From Hydractinia symbiolongicarpus (Eukaryota > Cnidaria > Hydrozoa > Anthoathecata > Hydractiniidae): a DNA stretch of 64,000 nt. The DNA lies in NCBI RefSeq assembly GCF_029227915.1, contig NC_079884.1:6140001-6204000 (forward strand), given 5' to 3'. The notes beneath the pieces were generated by a model. That model did no database searches and had not been told where the DNA came from. It was given only the letters and a program-made list of their open reading frames with translations. A program made the position numbers and the translations under genes. Positions 29,072 to 41,900 of this stretch are shown piece after piece. Position 1 is the first letter of the stretch. Every line of letters starts with the position of its first letter.

Positions 29072-32000
29072 GACGCTAAATAAAAGAAGTTTAATCGCCG
29101 GCAAACGAAAACCCGCGATTTCCCGTAAATCCCGGGCTTGGCCGGTATAGTCGAATGTATACAAAGAAAGTACCCTGTGAGTAAACTCATTTCCAAAACG
29201 ATTTTTTAAATTATCTTTTCACCACTAAAACGCATGAGACTTGTAGTTTTCAAAAATGTTTTCATTTTTGATGAGACGCTGAATAAAAGAAGTTTAATCG
29301 CCGGCAAACGAAAACCCGCCATTTCCCGTAAACCCCGGACTCGGTCCGTATAATCAAACGTATACAAAGCAAGTACCCAGGGAGTAATCTCATTTCCCGA
29401 ACGATTTTTAAATTATTATTTCACCACTAAAACGCATGAGACTTGTAGTTTTCAAAAATGTTTTCATTTTTGATGAGACGCTGAATGAAAGAAGTTTAAT
29501 CGCCGGCAAACGAAAACCTGCGATTTCCCGTAAATCCCGGACTCGGCCCGTATAGTCAAAAGTATACAAAGAAAGTATCCAAGGTGTAAACTCATTTTCC
29601 GAACGATTTTTTAATTTATTATTGCACCATTAAAGCCCATGAGACTTGTAGTTTTTAAAAATGTTTTCATTTTTGATGAGACGCTGAATAAAAGAAGTTT
29701 AATCGCCGGCAAACGAAAACCCGCGACTTCCCGTTAATCCCGGTCTCGGCTCGTATAGTCAAAAGTATACAAAGAAAGTACCCAGGGAGTAAACTCATTT
29801 CCCAAACGATTTTTTAAATTACTATTTCACCACTAAAGCCCATGAGACTTGTAGTTTTTAAAAATGTTTTCATTTTTGATGAGACGCTGAATAAAAGAAG
29901 TTTAATCGCCGGCAAACGAAAACCCGCGACTTCCCGTAAATCCCGGACTCGGCCCGTATAGTCAAAAGTATACAAAGAAAGTACCCAGGGAGTAAACTCA
30001 TTTCTCGAACGATTTTTTAAATTATTTTTTCACCACTAAAACGCATGAGACTTGTAGTTTTCAAAAATGTTTTCATTTTTGATGAGACGCTGAATAAAAG
30101 AAGTTTAATAGCCGGCAAACGAAAACCTGCGATTTCCCATAAATCCCGGACTCGGCCCGTATAGTCAAAAGTATACAAAGAAAGTACCCGGGGTGTAAAC
30201 TCATTTCCCGAACGATTTTTTCAGCTATTATTTCACCACTAAAGCCCATGACACTTGTAGTTTTTAAAAATGTTTTCATTTTTGATGAGACGCTGAATAA
30301 AAGAAGTTTAATTGCCGGCAAACGAAAACCCGCGACTTCCCGTATATCCCGGACTCGGCCCGTATAGTAAAAAGTATACAAAGAAAGTACCCAGGGAGTA
30401 AACTCATTTCCCGAACGATTTTTTAAATTAATTTTCACCACTAAAACGCATGAGACTTGTAGTTTTCAGAAATGTTTTCATTTTTGATGAGACGTTTAAT
30501 GAAAGTTGTTTAATCGCCAGCAAACAAAAACCCGCGATTTCCCGTAAATCCCGGGCTTAGCCCGTATAGTCGAATGTATACAAAGAAAGTAACCTGTGAG
30601 TAAACTCATTTCCGAAACGATTTTTTCAATTATCTTTTCACCACTAAAACGCATGAGACTGGCAGTTTTCAAAAATGTTTTCATTTTTGATGAGACGCTT
30701 AATGAAACAGGTTTAATCGCCGGCAAGCGAAAACCCGCGATTTCCCGTAAATCCCGGGCTTGGCCCGTATAGTCGAATGTATACAAAGAAAGTACCCTGT
30801 GAGTAAACTCATTTCCAGAACGATTTTTTAATTTATTTTTTCAACACTAAAACGCATGAGACTTGTAGTTTTCAAAAATGTTTTCATTTTTGATGAGACG
30901 CTTAATGAAAGAGGTTTAATCGCCGGCAAACGAAAACCTGCGATTTCCCGTAAATCCCGGACTCGGTCCGTATAGTCAAAAGTATACAAAGAAAGTACCC
31001 AGGGAGTAAGCTCATTTCCAGAACGATTTTTTAAATTATTTTTTCACCATTAAAACGCATAAGACTTGTAGTTTTTAAAAATGTTTTCATTTTTGATGAG
31101 ACGCTAAATAAAAGAAGTTTAATCGCCGGCAAACGAAAACCCGCGATTTCCCGTAAATCCCGGGCTTGGCCGGTATAGTCGAATGTATACAAAGAAAGTA
31201 CCCTGTGAGTAAACTCATTTCCAAAACGATTTTTTAAATTATCTTTTCACCACTAAAACGCATGAGACTTGTAGTTTTCAAAAATGTTTTCATTTTTGAT
31301 GAGACGCTGAATAAAAGAAGTTTAATCGCCGGCAAACGAAAACCCGCCATTTCCCGTAAACCCCGGACTCGGTCCGTATAATCAAAAGTATACAAAGCAA
31401 GTACCCAGGGAGTAATCTCATTTCCCGAACGACTTTTTAAATTATTTTTTCACCACTAAAACGCATGAGACTTGTAGTTTTCAAAAATGTTTTCATTTTT
31501 GATGAGACGCTGAATGAAAGAAGTTTAATCGCCGGCAAACGAAAACCTGCGATTTCCCGTAAATCCCGGACTCGGCCCGTATAGTCAAAAGTATACAAAG
31601 AAAGTATCCAAGGTGTAAACTCATTTCCCGAACGATTTTTTAAATTATTATTTCACCATTAAAGCCCATGAGACTTGTAGTTTTTAAAAATGTTTTCATT
31701 TTTGATGAGACGCTGAATAAAAGAAGTTTAATCGCCGGCAAACGAAAACCCGCGATTTCCCGTAAACCCCGGAGTCGGCCCGCATAGTCAAAATATACAA
31801 AGAAAGTACCCAGGGAGTAAACTCATTTCCCGAACGATTTTTTAAATTATTTTTTCAGCACTAAAACGCATGAGACTTGTAGTTTTTAAAAATGTTTTCA
31901 TTTTTGATGAGACGCTAAATAAAAGAAGTTTAATCGCCGGCAAACGAAAACCCGCGATTTCCCGTAAATCCCGGGCTTGGCCGGTATAGTCGAATGTATA

Positions 32001-34749
32001 CAAAGAAAGTACCCTGTGAGTAAACTCATTTCCAAAACGATTTTTTAAATTATCTTTTCACCACTAAAACGCATGAGACTTGTAGTTTTCAAAAATGTTT
32101 TCATTTTTGATGAGACGCTGAATAAAAGAAGTTTAATCGCCGGCAAACGAAAACCCGCCATTTCCCGTAAACCCCGGACTCGGTCCGTATAATCAAACGT
32201 ATACAAAGCAAGTACCCAGGGAGTAATCTCATTTCCCGAACGATTTTTAAATTATTATTTCACCACTAAAACGCATGAGACTTGTAGTTTTCAAAAATGT
32301 TTTCATTTTTGATGAGACGCTGAATGAAAGAAGTTTAATCGCCGGCAAACGAAAACCTGCGATTTCCCGTAAATCCCGGACTCGGCCCGTATAGTCAAAA
32401 GTATACAAAGAAAGTATCCAAGGTGTAAACTCATTTTCCGAACGATTTTTTAATTTATTATTGCACCATTAAAGCCCATGAGACTTGTAGTTTTTAAAAA
32501 TGTTTTCATTTTTGATGAGACGCTGAATAAAAGAAGTTTAATCGCCGGCAAACGAAAACCCGCGACTTCCCGTTAATCCCGGTCTCGGCTCGTATAGTCA
32601 AAAGTATACAAAGAAAGTACCCAGGGAGTAAACTCATTTCCCAAACGATTTTTTAAATTACTATTTCACCACTAAAGCCCATGAGACTTGTAGTTTTTAA
32701 AAATGTTTTCATTTTTGATGAGACGCTGAATAAAAGAAGTTTAATCGCCGGCAAACGAAAACCCGCGACTTCCCGTAAATCCCGGACTCGGCCCGTATAG
32801 TCAAAAGTATACAAAGAAAGTACCCAGGGAGTAAACTCATTTCTCGAACGATTTTTTAAATTATTTTTTCACCACTAAAACGCATGAGACTTGTAGTTTT
32901 CAAAAATGTTTTCATTTTTGATGAGACGCTGAATAAAAGAAGTTTAATAGCCGGCAAACGAAAACCTGCGATTTCCCATAAATCCCGGACTCGGCCCGTA
33001 TAGTCAAAAGTATACAAAGAAAGTACCCGGGGTGTAAACTCATTTCCCGAACGATTTTTTCAGCTATTATTTCACCACTAAAGCCCATGACACTTGTAGT
33101 TTTTAAAAATGTTTTCATTTTTGATGAGACGCTGAATAAAAGAAGTTTAATTGCCGGCAAACGAAAACCCGCGACTTCCCGTATATCCCGGACTCGGCCC
33201 GTATAGTAAAAAGTATACAAAGAAAGTACCCAGGGAGTAAACTCATTTCCCGAACGATTTTTTAAATTAATTTTCACCACTAAAACGCATGAGACTTGTA
33301 GTTTTCAGAAATGTTTTCATTTTTGATGAGACGTTTAATGAAAGTTGTTTAATCGCCAGCAAACAAAAACCCGCGATTTCCCGTAAATCCCGGGCTTAGC
33401 CCGTATAGTCGAATGTATACAAAGAAAGTACCCTGTGAGTAAACTCATTTCCGAAACGATTTTTTCAATTATCTTTTCACCACTAAAACGCATGAGACTG
33501 GCAGTTTTCAAAAATGTTTTCATTTTTGATGAGACGCTTAATGAAACAGGTTTAATCGCCGGCAAGCGAAAACCCGCGATTTCCCGTAAATCCCGGGCTT
33601 GGCCCGTATAGTCGAATGTATACAAAGAAAGTACCCTGTGAGTAAACTCATTTCCAGAACGATTTTTTAATTTATTTTTTCAACACTAAAACGCATGAGA
33701 CTTGTAGTTTTCAAAAATGTTTTCATTTTTGATGAGACGCTTAATGAAAGAGGTTTAATCGCCGGCAAACGAAAACCTGCGATTTCCCGTAAATCCCGGA
33801 CTCGGTCCGTATAGTCAAAAGTATACAAAGAAAGTACCCAGGGAGTAAGCTCATTTCCAGAACGATTTTTTAAATTATTTTTTCACCATTAAAACGCATA
33901 AGACTTGTAGTTTTTAAAAATGTTTTCATTTTTGATGAGACGCTAAATAAAAGAAGTTTAATCGCCGGCAAACGAAAACCCGCGATTTCCCGTAAATCCC
34001 GGGCTTGGCCGGTATAGTCGAATGTATACAAAGAAAGTACCCTGTGAGTAAACTCATTTCCAAAACGATTTTTTAAATTATCTTTTCACCACTAAAACGC
34101 ATGAGACTTGTAGTTTTCAAAAATGTTTTCATTTTTGATGAGACGCTGAATAAAAGAAGTTTAATCGCCGGCAAACGAAAACCCGCCATTTCCCGTAAAC
34201 CCCGGACTCGGTCCGTATAATCAAAAGTATACAAAGCAAGTACCCAGGGAGTAATCTCATTTCCCGAACGACTTTTTAAATTATTTTTTCACCACTAAAA
34301 CGCATGAGACTTGTAGTTTTCAAAAATGTTTTCATTTTTGATGAGACGCTGAATGAAAGAAGTTTAATCGCCGGCAAACGAAAACCTGCGATTTCCCGTA
34401 AATCCCGGACTCGGCCCGTATAGTCAAAAGTATACAAAGAAAGTATCCAAGGTGTAAACTCATTTCCCGAACGATTTTTTAAATTATTATTTCACCATTA
34501 AAGCCCATGAGACTTGTAGTTTTTAAAAATGTTTTCATTTTTGATGAGACGCTGAATAAAAGAAGTTTAATCGCCGGCAAACGAAAACCCGCGATTTCCC
34601 GTAAACCCCGGAGTCGGCCCGCATAGTCAAAATATACAAAGAAAGTACCCAGGGAGTAAACTCATTTCCCGAACGATTTTTTAAATTATTTTTTCAGCAC
34701 TAAAACGCATGAGACTTGTAGTTTTTAAAAATGTTTTCATTTTTGATGA
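29072..34749 (-). repeat. Directly adjacent 2839-bp tandem duplication (14 monomers)
   Basis: Copy one is about 29072-31910 and copy two about 31911-34749. The offset, 2839 bp, equals the copy length, so they are head to tail with no spacer. Rare markers are shared: AATCAAACGTATAC (29352 and 32191), TTATTGCACC (29619 and 32458), CCCGTTAATCCC (29731 and 32570), GTAAAAAGTATAC (30367 and 33206) and GACTGGCAG (30657 and 33496). I saw one difference in passing, AAGTAACCTG (30588) against AAGTACCCTG (33427). Confidence 0.85.
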
Positions 34750-37379
34750 GACGGTGAATAAAAGAAGTTTAATCGCCGGCAAACGAAAACCTGCAATTTC
34801 CCGTAAATCCTGGACTCGGCCCGTATAGTCAAAAGTATACAAAGAAAGTACCGAGGGAGTAAACTCATTTCCCAAACGATTTTTTAAATTATTATTTCAA
34901 CACTAAAACGCATGAGACTTGTAGTTTTCAAGAATGTTTTCATTTTTGATGAGACGCAGAATAAAAGCAGTTTAATCGCCGGCAAACGAAAACCTGCGAT
35001 TTCCCGTAAATCCCGGACTCGGTCCGTATAGTCAAAAGTATACAAAGAAAGTACCCAAGGAGTAAGCTCATTTCCAGAACGATTTTTTAAATTATTTTTT
35101 CACCACTAAAACGCATAAGACTTGTAGTTTTTAAAAATGTTTTCATTTTCGATGAGACGCTAAATAAAAGAAGTTTAATCGCCGGCAAACGAAAACCCGC
35201 GATTTCCCGTAAATCCCGGGCTTGGCCGGTATAGTCGAATGTATACAAAGAAAGTACCCTGTGAGTAAACTCATTTCCAAAACGATTTTTTCAATTATCT
35301 TTTCACCACTAAAACGCATGAGACTTGTAGTTTTCAAAAATGTTTTCATTTTTGATGAGACGCTGAATAAAAGAAGTTTAATCGCCGGCAAACGAAAACC
35401 CGCCATTTCCCGTAAACCCCGGACTCGGTCCGTATAATCAAAAGTATACAAAGCAAGTACCCAGGGAGTAATCTCATTTCCCGAACGACTTTTTAAATTA
35501 TTATTTCACCACTAAAACGCATGAGACTTGTAGTTTTCAAAAATGTTTTCATTTTTGATGAGACGCTGAATGAAAGAAGTTTAATCGCCGGCAAACGAAA
35601 ACCCGCGACTTCCCGTAAATCCCGGTCTCGGCTCGTATAGTCAAAAGTATACAAAGAAAGTACCCAGGGAGTAAACTCATTTCCCAAACGATTTTTTAAA
35701 TTACTATTTCACCACTAAAGCCCATGAGACTTGTAGTTTTTAAAAATGTTTTCATTTTTGATGAGACGCTGAATAAAAGAAGTTTAATCGCCGGCAAACG
35801 AAAACCCGCGACTTCCCGTAAATCCCGGACTCGGCCCGTATAGTCAAAAGTATACAAAGAAAGTACCCAGGGAGTAAACTCATTTCTCGAACGATTTTTT
35901 AAATTATTTTTTCACCACTAAAACGCATGAGACTTGTAGTTTTCAAAAATGTTTTCATTTTTGATGAGACGCTGAATAAAAGAAGTTTAATAGCCGGCAA
36001 ACGAAAACCTGCGATTTCCCATAAATCCCGGACTCGGCCCGTATAGTCAAAAGTATAGAAAGAAAGTACCCGGGGTGTAAACTCATTTCCCGAACGATTT
36101 TTTCAGCTATTATTTCACCACTAAAGTCCATGAGACTTGTAGTTTTTAAAAATGTTTTCATTTTTGATGAGACGCTGAATAAAAGAAGTTTAATCGCCGG
36201 CAAACGAAAACCCGCGATTTCCCGTAAATCCCGGACTCGGCCCGTATAGTCAAAAGTATACAAAGAAAGTACCCAGGGAGTAAACTCATTTCCGGAACGA
36301 TTTTTTAAGTTATTTTTTCACCACTAAAACGCATGAGACTTGTAGTTTTCAAAAATGTTTTCATTTTTGATGAGACGCTTAATGAAAGAGGTTTAATCAC
36401 CGGCAAACGAAAACCCGAGATTTCCCGTAAATCCCGGACTCGGCCCGTATAGTCAAAAGTATACAAAGAAAGTACCCAGGGAGTAAACTAATTTCCCAAA
36501 CGATTTTTTGAATTATTATTTCACCACTAAAGCCCATGAGACTTGTAGTTTTTAAAAATGTTTTCATTTTTGATGAGACGCTGAATAAAAGAAGTTTAAT
36601 CGCCGGCAAACGAAAACCCGCGATTTCCCGTAAATCCCGGACTCGGCCCGTATAGTCAAAAGTATACAAAGAAAGTACCCAGGGAGTAAACTCATTTCCG
36701 GAACGATTTTTTAAGTTATTTTTTCACCACTAAAACGCATGAGACTTGTAGTTTTCAGAAATGTTTTCATTTTTGATGAGACGCCTAATGAAAGTGGTTT
36801 AATCGCCGGCAAACGAAAACCCGCGATTTCCCGTAAATCCCGGGCTTGGCCGGTATAGTCGAATGTATACAAAGAAAGTACCCTGTGAGTAAACTCATTT
36901 CCAAAACGATTTTTTAAATTATCTTTTCACCACTAAAACGCATGAGACTTGTAGTTTTCAAAAATGTTTTCATTTTTGATGAGACGCTGAATAAAAGAAG
37001 TTTAATCGCCGGCAAACAAAAACCCGCCATTTCCCGTAAACCCCGGTCTCGGTCCGTATAATCAAAAGTATACAAAGAAAGTACCCAGGGAGTAAACTCA
37101 TTTCCCGAACGACTTTTTAAATTATTTTTTCACCACTAAAACGCATGAGACTTGTAGTTTTTAAAAATGTTTTCATTTTTAATGACACGCTGAATAAAAG
37201 AAGTTTAATCGCCGGCAAACGAAAACCTGCGATTTCCCGTAAATCCCGGTCTCGGCCCGTATAGTCAAAAGTATACAAAGAAAGTATCCAAGGTGTAAAC
37301 TCATTTCCTGAACGAATTTTTAAATTATTATTTCACCATTAAAGCCCATGAGACTTGTAGTTTTTAAAAATGTTTTCAT

Positions 37380-38190
37380 TTTTGATGAGACGCTTAATGA
37401 AAGAGGTTTAATCACCGGCAAACGAAAACCCGAGATTTCCCGTAAATCCCGGACTCGGCCCGTATAGTCAAAAGTATACAAAGAAAGTACCCAGGGAGTA
37501 AACTAATTTCCCAAACGATTTTTTGAATTATTATTTCACCACTAAAGCCCATGAGACTTGTAGTTTTTAAAAATGTTTTCATTTTTGATGAGACGCTGAA
37601 TAAAAGAAGTTTAATCGCCGGCAAACGAAAACCCGCGATTTCCCGTAAATCCCGGACTCGGCCCGTATAGTCAAAAGTATACAAAGAAAGTACCCAGGGA
37701 GTAAACTCATTTCCGGAACGATTTTTTAAGTTATTTTTTCACCACTAAAACGCATGAGACTTGTAGTTTTCAAAAATGTTTTCATTTTTGATGAGACGCT
37801 TAATGAAAGAGGTTTAATCACCGGCAAACGAAAACCCGAGATTTCCCGTAAATCCCGGACTCGGCCCGTATAGTCAAAAGTATACAAAGAAAGTACCCAG
37901 GGAGTAAACTAATTTCCCAAACGATTTTTTGAATTATTATTTCACCACTAAAGCTCATGAGACTTGTAGTTTTTAAAAATGTTTTCATTTTTGATGAGAC
38001 GCTGAATAAAAGAAGTTTAATCGCCGGCAAACGAAAACCCGCGATTTCCCGTAAATCCCGGACTCGGCCCGTATAGTCAAAAGTATACAAAGAAAGTACC
38101 CAGGGAGTAAACTCATTTCCGGAACGATTTTTTAAGTTATTTTTTCTTCACTAAAACGCATGAGACTTGTAGTTTTCAGAAATGTTTTCA
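37380..38190 (-). repeat. Two-monomer tandem duplication (406 bp x2)
   Basis: The monomer pair with TTAATCACCGGC plus ACCCGAGATTTCC and CTAATTTCCCAAACG recurs at a spacing of 406 bp (CACCGGC at 37412 and 37818). A third related pair sits 1015 bp upstream at about 36397. Copies are nearly identical; AAGCCCATGAG (37543) against AAGCTCATGAG (37952) is one visible difference. Confidence 0.7.
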
Positions 38191-38929
38191 TTTTTGATGA
38201 GACGCCTAATGAAAGTGGTTTAATCGCCGGCAAACGAAAACCCGCGATTTCCCGTAAATCCCGGTCTCGGCCCGTGTAGTCAAACGTATACAAAGAAAGC
38301 ACCCAGGGAGTAAACTCTTTTCCCGAACGATTTTTTAAATTATATTTTCACCACTAAAACGCATGAGACTTGTAGTTTTCAAAAATGTTTTCATTTTTGA
38401 TGAGACGCTGAATAAAAGAAGTTTAATCGCCAGCAAACGAAAACCTGCGATTTTCCGTAAATCCCGGACTCGGCCCGTATAGTCAAAAGTATAATAAGAA
38501 AGTACCCAGGGTGTAAACTCATTTCCCGAACGATTTTTTAAATTATTACTTCACCACTAAAGCCCATGAGACTTGTAGTTTTTAAAAATGTTTTCATTTT
38601 TGATGAGACGCTGAATAAAAGAATTTAATCGCCGGCAAACGAAAACCCGCCATTTCCCGTAAACCCCGGACTCGGCCAGCATAGTCAAAATATACAAAGA
38701 AAGTACCCAGGGAGTAAACTCATTTCCCGAACGATTTTTTAAATTATTTTTTCAGCACTAAAACGCATGAGACTTGTAGTTTTTAAAAATGTTTTCATTT
38801 TTGATGAGACGGTGAATAAAAGAAGTTTAATCGCCGGCAAACGAAAACCTGCAATTTCCCGTAAATCCTGGACTCGGCCCGTATAGTCAAAAGTATACAA
38901 AGAAAGTACCCAGGGAGTAAACTCATTTC

Positions 38930-41900
38930 CCAAACGATTTTTTAAATTATTATTTCACCACTAAAACGCATGAGACTTGTAGTTTTCAAGAATGTTTTCA
39001 TTTTTGATGAGACGCTGAATAAAAGCAGTTTAATCGCCGGCAAACGAAAACCTGCGATTTCCCGTAAATCCCGGACTCGGTCCGTATAGTCAAAAGTATA
39101 CAAAGAAAGTACCCAGGGAGTAAGCTCATTTCCAGAACGATTTTTTAAATTATTTTTTCACCACTAAAACGCATAAGACTTGTAGTTTTTAAAAATGTTT
39201 TCATTTTTGATGAGACGCTAAATAAAAGAAGTTTAATCGCCGGCAAACGAAAACCCGCGATTTCCCGTAAATCCCGGGCTTGGCCGGTATAGTCGAATGT
39301 ATACAAAGAAAGTACCCTGTGAGTAAACTCATTTCCAAAACGATTTTTTAAATTATCTTTTCACCACTAAAACGCATGAGACTTGTAGTTTTCAAAAATG
39401 TTTTCATTTTTGATGAGACGCTGAATAAAAGAAGTTTAATCGCCGGCAAACGAAAACCCGCCATTTCCCGTAAACCCCGGACTCCGTCCGTATAATCAAA
39501 AGTATACAAAGCAAGTACCCAGGGAGTAATCTCATTTCCCGAACGACTTTTTAAATTATTTTTTCACCACTAAAACGCATGAGACTTGTAGTTTTCAAAA
39601 ATGTTTTCATTTTTGATGAGACGCTGAATGAAAGAAGTTTAATCGCCGGCAAACGAAAACCTGCGATTTCCCGTAAATCCCGGACTCGGCCCGTATAGTC
39701 AAAAGTATACAAAGAAAGTATCCAAGGTGTAAACTCATTTCCCGAACGATTTTTTAAATTATTATTTCACCATTAAAGCCCATGAGACTTGTAGTTTATA
39801 AAAATGTTTTCATTTTTGATGAGACGCTGAATAAAAGAAGTTTAATCGCCGGCAAACGAAAACCCGCGATTTCCCGTAAACCCCGGAGTCGGCCCGCATA
39901 GTCAAAATATACAAAGAAAGTACCCAGGGAGTAAACTCATTTCCCGAACGATTTTTTAAATTATTTTTTCAGCACTAAAACGCATGAGACTTGTAGTTTT
40001 TAGAAATGTTTTCATTTTTGATGAGACGGTGAATAAAAGAAGTTTAATCGCCGGCAAACGAAAACCTGCGATTTCCGGTAAATCCTGGACTCGGCCCGTA
40101 TAGTCAAAAGTATACAAAGAAAGTACCCAAGGAGTAAGCTCATTTCCAGAACGATTTTTTAAATTATTTTTTCACCACTAAAACGCATAAGACTTGTAGT
40201 TTTTAAAAATGTTTTCATTTTTGATGAGACGCTAAATAAAAGAAGTTTAATCGCCGGCAAACGAAAACCTGCGATTTCCCGTAAATCCCGGACTCGGCCC
40301 GTATAGTCAAAAGTATACAAAGAAAGTACCCAGGGAGTAAACTCATTTCCCGAACGATTTTTTAAGTTATTTTTTCTTCACTAAAACGCATGAGACTTGT
40401 AGTTTTCAGAAATGTTTTCATTTTTGATGAGACGCCTAATGAAAGTGGTTTAATCGCCGGCAAACGAAAACCCGCGATTTCCCGTAAATCCCGGTCTCGG
40501 CCCGTGTAGTCAAACGTATACAAAGAAAGCACCCAGGGAGTAAACTCTTTTCCCGAACGATTTTTTAAATTATATTTTCACCACTAAAACGCATGAGACT
40601 TGTAGTTTTCAAAAATGTTTTCATTTTTGATGAGACGCTGAATGAAAGAAGTTTAATCGCCAGCAAACGAAAACCTGCGATTTTCCGTAAATCCCGGACT
40701 CGGCCCGTATAGTCAAAAGTATAATAAGAAAGTACCCAGGGTGTAAACTCATTTCCCGAACGATTTTTTAAATTATTACTTCACCACTAAAGCCCATGAG
40801 ACTTGTAGTTTTTAAAAATGTTTTCATTTTTGATGAGACGCTGAATAAAAGAAGTTTAATCGCCGGCAAACGAAAACCCGCCATTTCCCGTAAACCCCGG
40901 ACTCGGCCCGCATAGTCAAAATATACAAAGAAAGTACCCAGGGAGTAAACTCATTTCCCGAACGATTTTTTAAATTATTTTTTCAGCACTAAAACGCATG
41001 AGACTTGTAGTTTTTAAAAATGTTTTCATTTTTGATGAGACGGTGAATAAAAGAAGTTTAATCGCCGGCAAACGAAAACCTGCAATTTCCCGTAAATCCT
41101 GGACTCGGCCCGTATAGTCAAAAGTATACAAAGAAAGTACCCAGGGAGTAAACTCATTTCCCAAACGATTTTTTAAATTATTATTTCACCACTAAAACGC
41201 ATGAGACTTGTAGTTTTCAAGAATGTTTTCATTTTTGATGAGACGCTGAATAAAAGCAGTTTAATCGCCGGCAAACGAAAACCTGCGATTTCCCGTAAAT
41301 CCCGGACTCGGTCCGTATAATCAAAAGTATACAAAGCAAGTACCCAGGAAGTAATCTCATTTCCCGAACGACTTTTTAAATTATTTTTTCACCACTAAAA
41401 CGCATGAGACTTGTAGTTTTCAAAAATGTTTTCATTTTTGATGAGACGCTGAATGAAAGAAGTTTAATCGCCGGCAAACGAAAACCTGCGATTTCCCGTA
41501 AATCCCGGACTCGGCCCGTATAGTCAAAAGTATACAAAGAAAGTATCCAAGGTGTAAACTCATTTCCCGAACGATTTTTTAAATTATTATTTCACCATTA
41601 AAGCCCATGAGACTTGTAGTTTTCAAGAATGTTTTCATTTTTGATGAGACGCTGAATAAAAGCAGTTTAATCGCCGGCAAACGAAAACCTGCGATTTCCC
41701 GTAAATCCCGGACTCGGTCCGTATAATCAAAAGTATACAAAGCAAGTACCCAGGAAGTAATCTCATTTCCCGAACGACTTTTTAAATTATTTTTTCACCA
41801 CTAAAACGCATGAGACTTGTAGTTTTCAAAAATGTTTTCATTTTTGATGAGACGCTGAATGAAAGAAGTTTAATCGCCGGCAAACGAAAACCTGCGATTT

